NCBI GenBank assembly: GCA_023525975.1
Contig: CM042025.1
Span: 3,425,001-3,489,000, forward strand
DNA length: 64,000 nucleotides
Source of the DNA: Smallanthus sonchifolius
Taxonomy: Eukaryota; Streptophyta; Magnoliopsida; Asterales; Asteraceae
Reading direction: 5' to 3'
Shown here: positions 10,059 through 20,264 of the stretch, piece after piece
Layout of the letters: each line of letters begins with the position of its first letter
Position numbering within the stretch: position 1 is the first letter of the stretch
Position numbers and translations under genes: made by a program
Notes under the pieces: generated by a model
Database searches by the model: none
Told to the model about the DNA's origin: nothing
The model's input: the letters and a program-made list of their open reading frames with translations, nothing else

Positions 10059-12530
10059 ACCAAACTAAGCCTAACTCTAAAAAAAGATATATGTACAATA
10101 AATAAAACTCATGAAACAAGTAAAGAATAATAAAATAAACAAATTAGAAAATGTTTAGGGTCATATTTGATACAACCTATACCACTAAGGATGAAAGTGT
10201 AATTTAATATTTAAAAGAAAAAGTAAAAGATATAAGGTTGTAAGCCCTAAAAAGTTACAGCCGTCACTCTTCTCTGCTATTTTCATTCTCTCCATTCCAT
10301 CACGTATTTCATCTTCTTCTCCATCTCCGTGTTAGGGATGAGATCGGTACCGTACCAGTACCGAAAATACCGGTACCGAATTTATGGAAAAGTGGGTACC
10401 GGTACCGAATTTATCGGTACGGTACCGGTATTTGGCACAAAATGTTTATCTTTTTCGGTACCCGTACCGTACCGGTACCAAAGTTATGGAAAAGTGGGTA
10501 CCGATACCGGTACCGAATCTATCGGTACGGTACCGGTTCAGTACGTTACCGGTACTCTGTACCAAATGCTCATCGCTACTCCGTGTCAATTTTATGAGTT
10601 TATCTTTTCTCTATCTTCTCTCCAAGGTTCCTAACCTTCTCCTCAGTTCTCCATCATCTTCAGGTAAGATCTGACCCAATATTCAGTTGAAAAAGTCCGA
10701 CTCAAGTTCTAATTCCTTGTTGCACGCAACATACCGCATCTTGCGATGCAGCGCATTATGCGAAAACAGCACAATAATGGCGCAGTACGTAAACGCTACA
10801 CATCATGTGCAGCGATGTGCTAGCGCAATACGCATAATGCGCGCAATTTAGAACCAAGCGTAAAAGGAAAACTTTGTTAGCTGCAGACAGCTTCTCATAC
10901 GTATTCGATAGTTCTTCCATCATTCCACTAGTTGTGGTCTCCTTCAGGATATTGTAAGCAGCATTCTTCGATAATGAGAGCGTAATCACTGCCCTAGATT
11001 TCCTGTCTAATGCTTCCCAACCTGCTGGCGTTATCTTCTCTGGTCTTACCCCTGTCAACACCACGTCCAAATCTTTCTAACATAACAATGCTTCAATCTG
11101 CATCTTCCACCAACCAAAATTCGTTCCATCAAACTTCGACAGCGGCGGCGGTACCACTTGTCGGGATATCACGGCTGTAACAGAACCGAGAACCAGGAAC
11201 AAACTAAGCCTAAGCTCTGGTACCACTTGTTGGGATATCACGGCTGTAACAGAACCGAGAAGAAGCAGAAACCGAACAGGTAGCTAATGTCTAGATCTCC
11301 GACAGCGGCGGCGGTGACAGCAGGCTATCGGCGGCAGCAAGCTAGAGGCTGGTCTCTGGCCGGCGACTGATCAGCCGAGGCTGATCAGTTCTCGGGTTTG
11401 ATCTGAAGTTGCAAACAAGTGTGGGAGTGTAGGCTTCAGCACACCTCCCCTTGGGTCAGCCGAGAATTAGAAAGAAGAAGGGAGAAGGGTCCGGCCGGCC
11501 CTAGCTCCTAAACGGGTCCGTTAGTTAACTTGTTGATTAAGGGTCTAACCCTAATTCTTGACTATAAATTAATCTCTTGTACTTGTAATCATTATCACTA
11601 AATAATACGAAAACCCTAGTTGCCCCCGTGGACGTAGGTTGCACACTGTGACCGAACCACGTAAATTTTTTTTTTCTATTTCGTGTGTTGCTCGTGTGAT
11701 ACCTAACAACAAGCACAAAACAAACACATACTTGCAGAAAATAAATAACACGAGAATTTAACATGGTTCGGTCTAAACTGAACTACATCCACGGGTTGCA
11801 ACAAGACAATATTATTTAGGAGGTGATGATAATTACATGTACATAGGGGTCCTATTTATAATAATAGAATTAGGGTTAATCCTACAATCTTAGGATCCTT
11901 TCCTAATTAAGAGAAAACTTTGCGGCTAAGAAAACAGGTATATAGAAACCTGCCATAAACCAGACCAGAGGTGCACAAAGCTTAGGGCCAGCTGCCCCCC
12001 TTGCCTGCGGAAGCCTCCATCAGCCTAACATCATTAGTAAGATAGAATAAGGCAATCTTGGGCCATGCCTAATTGTATACAGGGTGGCAATCGTGTCGGT
12101 TTAGCAGGTTGAATTGAGAACCTGAACACGACCCATACATTTATTCATGTCTAAGACATTAACCCTAACCCTAACCCTAAGCCGGAGTCCGGACACACTT
12201 AAAATCGTGTAACACACAACCCATATATCCCATTTATCTAAAGGAGTCAAACATGTTGGCAGGTTGTATATGATCTAATAGGTCCAATGTAATTGAAACG
12301 AGACACTCGTGTGTAACATTTATAGCACAATAAACTAGCTTGAGACTAGACAAACCATGGGGAGAGAAAGATCTCAGCTCCTGATGAGAGTTCAAAGAAC
12401 TCCTAACCAGCGATATCGAGAGTGCGTGTGGATGAAGAACACATTTAGACATTGAATTCAATGGCTTGTTCTTGCAGGCCTTGTTGTTCACCAACTGCCC
12501 TGGATATATGGAGTAACCATTCAAAATCAT
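9164..12530 (-). CDS. TIC20: Protein TIC20-I, chloroplast inner-envelope translocon subunit
   Basis: Encodes a TIC20-I-type protein, a multi-pass chloroplast inner-envelope protein of the protein-import translocon. Coding exon 1 is 12530 down to 12356; its donor G|GTTTGT follows CCCCAT. Coding exon 2 is 9795 down to 9164 after acceptor TTAACAG. Splicing keeps the frame and gives 268 residues, close to the roughly 274 of the Arabidopsis protein. The N-terminus (MILNGYSIYPG, Ser/Leu/His-rich) looks like a transit peptide. The mature part has the family run from RTLACLPYLMPLHETWMYAE through RRKEWPHFFRFHVV to the C-terminal DAAYIQIPYE, with four hydrophobic segments. A 5'UTR exon probably ends at 12807 (donor GTAAGT) and rejoins at 12552. 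The intron of about 2.56 kb contains a hAT MITE and copia debris. No internal stop is seen; likely functional. Confidence 0.88.
10333..10578. mobile_element. hAT MITE built of GGTACCG repeats
   Basis: The ends are TAGGGATGAG and CTCATCGCTA (imperfect inverted repeats). They are flanked by a perfect 8-bp target duplication CTCCGTGT at 10325-10332 and 10579-10586. The interior is almost wholly degenerate GGTACCGGTACCG. Open frames here are repeat artefacts. It lies in the TIC20 intron. Confidence 0.85.
10850..11180 (-). pseudogene. Ty1/copia gag remnant
   Basis: On the minus strand it reads FDGTNFGWWKMQIEALLC, stop, KDLDVVLTGVRPEKITPAGWE and then SNTYEKLSAANKVFLLRLV. This is the N-terminal gag region (UBN2/retrotran-gag type) of plant copia elements. 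One in-frame stop precedes KDLDVV and the downstream part is missing. It lies just inside the LTR at 11228, in the expected order for a minus-strand element. Confidence 0.75.
11228..11770 (-). mobile_element. Copia LTR (minus strand), partial
   Basis: The LTR end, TGTTGGGATATCACGGCTG on the plus strand, lies directly beside a primer-binding-site-like CTCTGGTACCACT, the reverse complement of a tRNA-Met-type PBS. About 45 bp of this junction is repeated at 11150-11195, a small tandem duplication. The same LTR family lies in plus orientation at about 17575-17817. The distal border is unclear; 11770 is an estimate. Confidence 0.6.
11771..12355. other. TIC20 intron sequence with repeat fragments
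   Basis: No gene is seen. It contains a short stretch around 11873-11910 that recurs inverted at 13995-14040, which suggests retroelement debris. It also has a short CCCTAA-type run at about 12162-12181, too short to be an interstitial telomere array. Confidence 0.5.
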
Positions 12531-13084
12531 ATTTGAACCCCGTGGTCCAAACCTACACAATAAACACAGAGCGTAAATCAGAAAGTGATGGACGTTAGAA
12601 TTCAATTGTCATTTGGGCTCAGAGCTCGTATCACGATTCTGAAAAGTATAAACATACAATTGAGGACATGAACGACAGAAATTGAACACCAATTTCTCAA
12701 ATTAATGCTGTCATATCGTTCATTTTATCTTTATGGATACCAAGACCTAAATCAACAATAACCGAAATGTCTACAAGGGATGTAGTAACCAAATAATAGA
12801 ACTTACCTGTTGATTGTCTTTCTCACCGGCGGATGATATTGTATGGATTACCGACGGCGATTGCAAATGATGGTCAGTCTCCGAGAAGAACCGAGGGTTT
12901 TACACAGACAAGATAAGAGAAATCTTATTAGGAGGCGTTTTCCAAACTATTCACACCCCGTTGGTAACCCTAGTAAATGCCTTTTTCTCGGCTATGGATT
13001 TGGTTTCTCTTCAGCTTCGGTTTTATGTTATATTAGGTTAAAATCTCGTGTATTACACGGTCTAAATAAATATAATATTAAATA

Positions 13085-13345
13085 TTAAGTAATAAAAAAA
13101 TTATTTTTTAAAAACTCGTGTTTTACCCGGGTTGAATAAACCCGTGAAATACAATATAATATGTTAACACATCTACTCGTCAAAATATGTCAGGAGATTT
13201 ATTAATATAAAGATTATTATTTTTAAAATAATATATTATTATTAAAAGATAGAGGTATATTTAATAAGAGATAGAGAATGAAAAATAATGATGAGAATAA
13301 ATATGGAGAAGACACGTATCATGAAAAACATTTATTTATTATATA
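13085..13345 (-). mobile_element. Helitron-like fragment
   Basis: It shares with the arrays at 5277 and 42226 the blocks ATTATTATTAAAAGATAGAG and TTTATTTATTATATA in reverse orientation. It abuts the complete reverse unit that starts at 13346. No termini of its own are certain. Confidence 0.45.
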
Positions 13346-13774
13346 CTAGTTTAGAACCCGTGTACTACACACGGGTTGAAAAATATCAATACATAAAATT
13401 TTTAAATCTTCATGTATATATTTTACATGTTGTATTACATATACTAAGAATACAAAACAAAATTTAAAATACGTAAAAGTTAATATATAATTGAGTTTCG
13501 AAAATACGTTAATTACTATTTAATGTAATTTGACTTTCATTTACTATTTGATTGAAAATAAAAGTTACATAATTAGATTTCAAAGTTTGTTATAAAAAGT
13601 GATAATTTAAAATAAATGTGTTTTATTAGTATAGTTAGTGTTTTCTTAAAAAGATATGATTATTAAAAAAATAGATGTGCATTTAATAACAGAGAGAGGC
13701 GGGATAAATACTATGAGGATGAATATGGAGGCGACACGTGACAGTAAAAACCTTTATTTATTATATAGTATAGA
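13346..13774 (-). mobile_element. Non-autonomous Helitron, both ends visible
   Basis: Read on the minus strand it starts TCTATACTATATAATAAATA (ending at 13774) and finishes in CTAG at 13346. Near that end is a perfect hairpin with 9-bp arms AACCCGTGT / ACACGGGTT and a 5-nt loop (13355-13377), eight bases from CTAG. Host A and T flank the ends. This is the clearest Helitron terminus in the window and supports the calls at 5277 and 42226. Confidence 0.75.
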
Positions 13775-14323
13775 TTATTGATATAGATATAGATGAAGTG
13801 AATTTTTTTATAAGTGTTTAGATTTTAAAAAATTATATATTATTATTAAAAGATAGAGGTGTATTTAATAAGAGAGAAAGACGGGAAAATAATGATAAGA
13901 ATAAATATGAAGACGACACGTGTCATGAAAACCTTTATTTATTATATAGTATATAGTATTGATTTGAAAGTTTTGGTTATGTGAAAACATTTATTTGATT
14001 AATTAGGAAAGGATCCTAGGATATTAGGATTAACCCTAATTTTTTTGATTATCGGTTAAATGCGTTAATAGGTAAGAAAGAAATCTGAAATTGTACGAAC
14101 AATGTATATACGCCAAAATAAAAATAAAAGATCATATCCAGTCCCTCTCTCAATGATTACCTACTTTTTTAAGAAAATACAATTATTGGTGCGGTAAGAT
14201 TCTGTTCAATTTGTTTACTCTAAAATACAGGATTGGTTTGGTTTCACGGTTCAATATTTTAGATAATCGGAACCGAATCAAACAAATAGATTATCAATTA
14301 ATTCATTGATTGTTTTAACATAT
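13775..14323. other. Repeat fragments, no gene
   Basis: A further partial Helitron-like unit lies at about 13830-13955. A fragment at 13995-14040 is the inverse of 11873-11910. Nothing else is recognised. Confidence 0.45.
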
Positions 14324-15440
14324 TGTAACATCCCGAATTTCGATATTCGATAGAATATAATGAGAATACTTCATTCCATATTTTATTAATAAGATTTCTT
14401 TTATATGACATTTGTCCATTTTAGTTCTATGAAAATAGGATCAGAACGTCAAAAATTATTAAAAAATGGGTCAAAGTGTAAATATAACTTTTGCGGGTCA
14501 AAGTGTAATTCCATATTTTATTATGTGCAGTAGCCAAACTTCCAAAATTCTGGATGAAACCAATTTGTTAGTGTGTGTTATTCCATTTGACTAAAAATAG
14601 TCAAATTATAAGTTCTATTTGGAGCATATGTAAGATCGAGAGAAAACAACACAAATTCTAGCAATCCAATCTCAAAATCAATAGCAAAACCGTCCTCTAA
14701 TCCATTGAAGAACTAAGAATTTCATGAGTTTTGAGGTGTTCATGGGGGTTTAATATTCTATATACGAATGAATCATAGGAGTTAATGGATGGAATACAAT
14801 CTAATAGGTTAGAATCATCTTAGGTGATGATTTAAACATATTAACATCCATCAAAATTATTGAGATAGTGAAATCCTAAACTTTGACAAATTGGGTGTTT
14901 TTACGGTTTTGATCCAAATTTACCGGATCTAGAAATAAGATGGTAAATGGTGTAAACTGTAAACTGTATTGACTCATCACCAAATGGGCCGTGACAGACC
15001 GTCACCATTTCGTAACGGTCCGTTACGCCGCTAACAACCGGAAGTTGACACATGGAAGCTAGGAATGACGTGTGTGAAGTAAATTTGCCACGTGTACGAT
15101 GACTCGTGACCGCTAGTACGGTAATACCGTATCGTAACGGTCCGTTACGGGTCCTGAAATCCTCCTATAAATATGGTTTGTGAGGTTTGATTTGGAATAT
15201 CGATTCCTAAATTCTCTCTCTCGGTAACCCGACACCCGACACTCATTCACAACTCTCGTATACCACTAAAGCACGACGTGAGATTCCCAGCTTTTGCCAC
15301 GTTGGCATTATCTCTCAATAGAATCGAGTAGATACAAAAACTAGTGTTGGTTTTACTCGTTTGAGGATTGTGAACGTTTAGCTTATAAGATGAGTTCTTG
15401 AGACCTCATTTAAATGTTTTGTTTTATTTAAGATCTCAAT
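14324..15440 (+). mobile_element. Gypsy-type LTR with palindromic promoter (family 3)
   Basis: It starts TGTAACATCCCGAA. The promoter region has perfect inverted repeats CGTAACGG-T-CCGTTACG at 15011-15027 and 15133-15149 and TACGGT-AAT-ACCGTA at 15117-15131. A TATA box (TATAAATA) follows at 15166. No internal region or matching partner was found. The right border is a guess where the pattern of the sequence changes. Confidence 0.55.
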
Positions 15441-16842
15441 CCGGACATCTTAGAGTTGGTTCTTATCACTAGGTATTTTCTTTTAAATACTTGTTTTATT
15501 TCTCAAACATACATCAGAAGTCTTTCTAAAATAATAGTTACTCCTTAAAGTCATTACCGTTATTAACTTTACCTCACGAATACCTGTACACCGATCCGAG
15601 TAGCACCGCTCCCCAGCCAAGATACGTCGACCCCAAAGCTCACCTGCAACACATTCTAACGTACACACAAAGTCAGCTACGCTAAATAAGTTCTAATAGT
15701 TTAATTTAAATAAAAAGCAACTCGTCACAAAAGTATTTATCTTTACTTCAGACCTCCCGGTCCTTATAAAACTATTTTACAAATTATCATCGTATAGATA
15801 ACCCCTGTTATCTTATGATATCCCAAGCGATTCACCACCCCAGACTCATCCCGCCATTTAACTTAGTAAGTCTCTCCAACCTGGATCGAGCTTACCACTC
15901 TGATAACTCAAAATTTACTCCATATATTAACCAAACACTGGTTATCTCAACCCACCCCCAGACACCGACTGAACCAGCCCTAACCAAGACTCTCACAAAC
16001 CAGCTGGCATAACACATCACAATCCCGACACAACTATCAATCTAACTCTACTCACCACATTAATAGCATCTACACATCACATTAATATTATCTCATACAT
16101 AATAAATATAACTCAACACTTGCAATTTAACACACATAAATATGCACACAACACATACCTCATCACTGCACCTCCATTAGGGTTACCCCCGTCAGGGCGT
16201 TCGACACACCCCGAGCTCATCATTAAGCTGCTAAATATTGTCACCTTTGGTGACTTCCCGAAGGACTTCGTCCTCCACAATCCCGTTTGCCGTGTCATAA
16301 AGACAACGATGCAAACACAATACCCATCGTGTCACAAGGACAACGACACAATACACACAACATATGTATAAAACACATAACATCATACTCTATTTACATG
16401 ACTCATTAACTACATCTGCACCCCACACATAGCACTAGGATAATGTATCCTACACGTATTCATAAGCGTTTAGCTTATATCCCGACTGACTCATAACACC
16501 AATACACCACTTATTATAGTAGCACACATACAAATACTATGTCTCGTTATCTAAGCACATACCACGTACGTGCACACCCTGTAATACTTCCTAGTCGTAC
16601 CCGCATGACATGTAATTTCAAACCCGACTCACCCTTACTAAATCACTATACAACATCCCATTTCATTTACATGACTCGTCAATGAACCACATACTGGTTC
16701 CCTGCTAACTCTCCTATACCACTTTCACAGGTTTAACCCAATTTCCGACTCATTTATAAAGGTCTTAGTGCATAAACACCTCGGGTTATACCCAAGCTCT
16801 TAATTCATTTAATATAACAAACACCTCTTACAAGTATGTACG
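15441..16842. other. Probable LTR-retrotransposon debris
   Basis: C/A-rich on the plus strand with no open frame of interest. The reverse complement reads like the long transcribed part of an LTR (T/G-rich), but I could not match both ends. The last 20 bp before 16843 are shared with the flank of the LTR at 22860. Confidence 0.35.
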
Positions 16843-17519
16843 TGTAACATTTGAAAAATTTTGTTGCCAAACATTATAAAAATAAAAGTTAAAGGACTGG
16901 AATTATAATTATACGAAAGATCAAGGACTAGAAATGAAAAATCTAGAAAATATTAGATATCGGACCGATATTTCTTTCATATCGGTCCGAAGCAAAAACC
17001 TGGTCAGATATCGGACCGAAGCAAAACATGATTGGATATCGGACCGATATCCATTCTTATAACGGTCCGCAATGGAACGTTGAGTCGGTTATCGGACCGT
17101 CGTCAACCTATAACGGCCCGACGACCTCCTCTCAGCCGCAGTTTGTGGCGCTGACACGTGTCTTATGACGCAGCCCTAGAATCTGACGCTTGTCGTGATG
17201 TCTGACCGACATGGACAGCATAACGGTCCGACATAAACCAAAAATATGTGCGGTCCAATCAGATGTTGACATTTAGGGCGGACGTGGTATGACTAGATGT
17301 CGGACCGACATCCATCTGATATCGGTCCGACATGGACCCTCATTTCAGCCTATAAATAAAATATTTTCAAATGTTTTACAAGTAACCAAGGATGATTTGA
17401 TATTGATATAGCCATATGATGATAAAGAAAATGATGTCATGAAAAAGGGAACGTCCATCCTAGACATCAGTTGAAAGTAATGGATCATGTAAAACCTTGG
17501 TTTTGTAAATTAAACGTAT
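16843..17519 (+). mobile_element. Gypsy LTR fragment with CGG-N-CCG palindromes (family 2, plus strand)
   Basis: It begins TGTAACATTTGAAAAATTTT and matches, in reverse, the LTR at 22023-22860. It carries inverted repeats ATATCGG-A-CCGATAT (16957-16971), one with 10-bp arms at 17033-17053 (TGGATATCGG / CCGATATCCA), and GATGTCGG-A-CCGACATC (17296-17312). A TATA box follows at 17351. It is broken after 17519. Confidence 0.7.
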
Positions 17520-17574
17520 CGGAACGTCCATTTAGGGCGGACGTGGATGTAGGTCAGTTTAGACAGAACCACGT

Positions 17575-17817
17575 TAAATTCTCGTGTTATTTATTTTCTG
17601 CAAGTGTGTGTTTGTTTGCGACTCCATATCAGACTTGAGAACTGATCAGGCTGATCAGTCGTCACCCAGAGACCAGCCGCTAGCCTGCTGCCGCCGATAG
17701 CCTGCTGTCACCGCTGCCAGTCCGCCCCCTTGCCGGACCAGATCTGAACAGTAGCAGGTTGCTACCTGTTCGGTTTCTGCTTCTTCTTGGTTCTGTTACA
17801 GTCGTGATACCCCAACA
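17575..17817 (+). mobile_element. Copia LTR fragment (plus strand)
   Basis: It ends with GTTCTGTTACAGTCGTGATA then CCCCAACA, the counterpart of the minus-strand LTR at 11228. Shared blocks include the GACTGATCAGCC region and the block TTCTCGTGTTATTTATTTTC. The left border is approximate. Confidence 0.6.
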
Positions 17818-18662
17818 AATGAGACAAACATATTTGAAGATATGGTGTGTTTTCATGAAGAAAATTGTGAACAGATGTGTCCGTGTGAAACGTTGGGTTT
17901 ATTCGCATGTTCTGTTTTGCTTTTCTGTGATAGAACCCAGAAATCAACCAAAGGTAATTGATAGATTTAATTGCTGGAAACTGAAATATTACAAGATAGA
18001 AGACCCAATTCGAGATGGGTTAATCTCCAAGTACAAAGGTATAGATACCCAATTTAGATAATATAAACATCGACAACTAGAAATTGCAGGAAAACATAAA
18101 CTTAATACTAGAAAATTGGTGGGAACAGTTATGCCCCACTTCCTGACTTTGAGGATTACCCCCCCCCCACCTCCTAAATTTCCGAATGTTTTCCCTCCAT
18201 CCAGTAGCAGCTGGGTCAGCCCTGACCCAGTTTGACCCGACCCTAGGTTCGTATCCATTCAGCTGGCCCGGCCCACTAGGTTCGTATCATTCTGTATGTA
18301 GCTCTCTTGATGTTTTGAACAAACTAACATAAAGGATCTGCGCGAGTACATTCATGATCATGTAGTCTTGAGTACAAAGGAATGAAGAACCTAAAAGCTA
18401 TCGTTTTTATTGTTCAAAAACATTTAGTCTTGAGTCGAATGAAATGAAACCAGTAACTAAAAGGCTGTCCTTACAATAGATCATGAATGTTTGACTATGG
18501 TCTAAGCCTGAATGAGCAAATTCGTGAACTTCTTCTTAGAAGCTCAGGAGTTACATTTGACGTGAGATACTCAAGACCTGCAATGTAAATACTGAAATAG
18601 TATAAGTACTCTGTGTGGTAATGAACTTCGGGTTTTTATGCACATATTGGTTTTGCATTTAT
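17818..18662. other. Intergenic DNA, no gene recognised
   Basis: It contains a ten-base C run (18161-18170) and short repeats of GGTTCGTATC. No protein or RNA gene is supported. Confidence 0.45.
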
Positions 18663-19096
18663 ACCATCATTTTCTTTATGTTTAGAATCATAATAAATGG
18701 TCCTTTTCTTTTAACATCACGCAATATTCTAAATTGATTGAAACCAAGTCCGTTGATCATATTCCATGTATTCAAACCGAGTTTTAAACTCGTGGTCTTG
18801 TGGACAAAAAGTGTTGTCAAGCGCACATATTCCATATGTTGTTGTAGAATGCAAGATTTTTTTCTTCTTTACTAACCTTTTTTGGTCATTTTTATTAACA
18901 GGAGCTCCACTTGTTCATCTTTCTGCTGCATCATCTCCACACTATGGGCATTTAGGGCATTTCACACACAAAACACCACCCACATTATCTCGAAAACGCT
19001 TCTTTCCAAGAGCATCAAAGGACGCTGGCGCGTTTAGTTACAAATACCCCCCCCCCCCCCATGGAGAAAAAACCAAGATGGAATTGGAGAAATTTA

Positions 19097-20264
19097 TGTT
19101 ACGTTACTTTTTATATTATTATTATTATTATTAAGCTAGGGATTGGTATGTTTATTTTGGTTTAGTTGGGGGTGCTAATTGTAAGATTAATGTTCATTTA
19201 TATCATTGGAGATCATATGAATGAATTATGAGATTTGTGATAATTTCCTTCCTTCTTTATAGTTTTCTTCTTCTCCAATTTTGGTTTAACCCTATCAAGG
19301 GTATCAGAGCTTTCTCCAGGCGATCCTAATCGGATTCGCTGCCGCTACCATGATGAAAACCCGTAATCAAGATGAAGACAAGGCTCTCAAGGATCATGAC
19401 AAGGTGATTTCTGACCTCCGGGCAACCCTAGCCGCTATCATGAAACAACAGGATCAAGCGATGAAACAACAGGAACAGATAATGGTGGCATTAGGATTGG
19501 ATCCAACCGGACCGAAGCAGAAACAAGCTTCAGCCGCGTCATCCACACCACCCGTGTCATCTACACCAAATCTAGCAAAGAAAACCGATCCCCAACCTGC
19601 TCCGCCTACTCCTAAAATAGTCTCACAACCCGTAACATCCATCAAGATTGCACCAAAAACTGCTCAAAAATCTACACGAGCAACTCCTTTAACCTCCCCA
19701 AACCCAAACCCGCACCCGAAACGACCACTAACAATTACACCCGTACCGTTTCCAAAAACCGCACCATCGGTGGTTCCGGACCTGTTGAAGCAAGCGGCGA
19801 AACCGGTGTCCGCAAAGGAAGAATCGACACTGGTAGGCGATGCAACCGATAAACGTGAATGGCATCCACCGTGGCGTCTCATTGACGCAGCCCCGAATGC
19901 CATTGGACGAACCGAATGGCATCCACTGTGGAACGGGTCGACCCCAAAAAGAGTCCATGGATGCTGCACTTTTTTTATTTTTTATTTTTATTTTATGATC
20001 TTTTTTGCTGGAATTTGATTAGCTTACTTTTTGAGGGAAAAAAGTAGGTTAAGGGGGGAGTATTGTTACGTTACTTTTTATATTATTATTATTATTATTA
20101 AGCTAGGGATTGGTATGTTTATTTTGGTTTAGTTGGGGGTGCTAATTGTAAGATTAATGTTTATTTATATCATTGGAGATCATGTGAATGAATTATGAGA
20201 TTTGTGATAATTTCCTTTCTTCTTTATAGTTTTCTTCTTCTCCAATTCTGGTTTAACCCTATCA
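19097..20264 (+). mobile_element. Small non-autonomous LTR retrotransposon (TRIM / TR-GAG-like)
   Basis: Two 201-bp LTRs, 19097-19297 and 20064-20264, begin TGTTACG and end CCCTATCA and differ at about four positions. A GGTATCAGAGC primer-binding-like site follows the first LTR (19300-19310), and a purine tract AAGGGGGGAG precedes the second. The 5-bp flanks ATTTA / CTTTA look like a target duplication with one change. No reverse transcriptase or integrase is encoded, so it must have moved with enzymes from another element. Confidence 0.85.
19350..20018 (+). CDS. Hypothetical gag-N-terminus-like ORF of the small LTR element
   Basis: 222 codons. The first ~50 residues are charged and glutamine-rich with heptad character (coiled coil likely: KDHDKVISDLRATLAAIM, MKQQEQ). 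They are followed by a long Pro/Ala/Thr/Lys-rich linker to about residue 160 and a tail with two REWHP/TEWHP repeats (about 168-195). There is no CCHC zinc knuckle, protease or reverse transcriptase. The composition resembles the N-terminal part of some plant gypsy gag proteins. The hydrophobic final 15 residues come from T-rich DNA. Whether it is translated is unknown. Confidence 0.5.
   Translation: MMKTRNQDEDKALKDHDKVISDLRATLAAIMKQQDQAMKQQEQIMVALGLDPTGPKQKQASAASSTPPVSSTPNLAKKTDPQPAPPTPKIVSQPVTSIKIAPKTAQKSTRATPLTSPNPNPHPKRPLTITPVPFPKTAPSVVPDLLKQAAKPVSAKEESTLVGDATDKREWHPPWRLIDAAPNAIGRTEWHPLWNGSTPKRVHGCCTFFIFYFYFMIFFAGI

Noticed and set aside
10329..10674. Overlapping open frames of about 100 codons
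   Set aside because: They are translations of GGTACCG repeats in a hAT MITE with a perfect 8-bp target duplication; no protein-like composition.
12162..12181. Telomere-like CCCTAA repeats
   Set aside because: Only about three units, and of CCCTAA rather than the usual plant CCCTAAA type; too short to mean an interstitial telomere.
18300..18660. Possible snoRNA cluster from ATGA and CTGA words
   Set aside because: Box spacing and terminal stems could not be matched; the words are too short to support a call.
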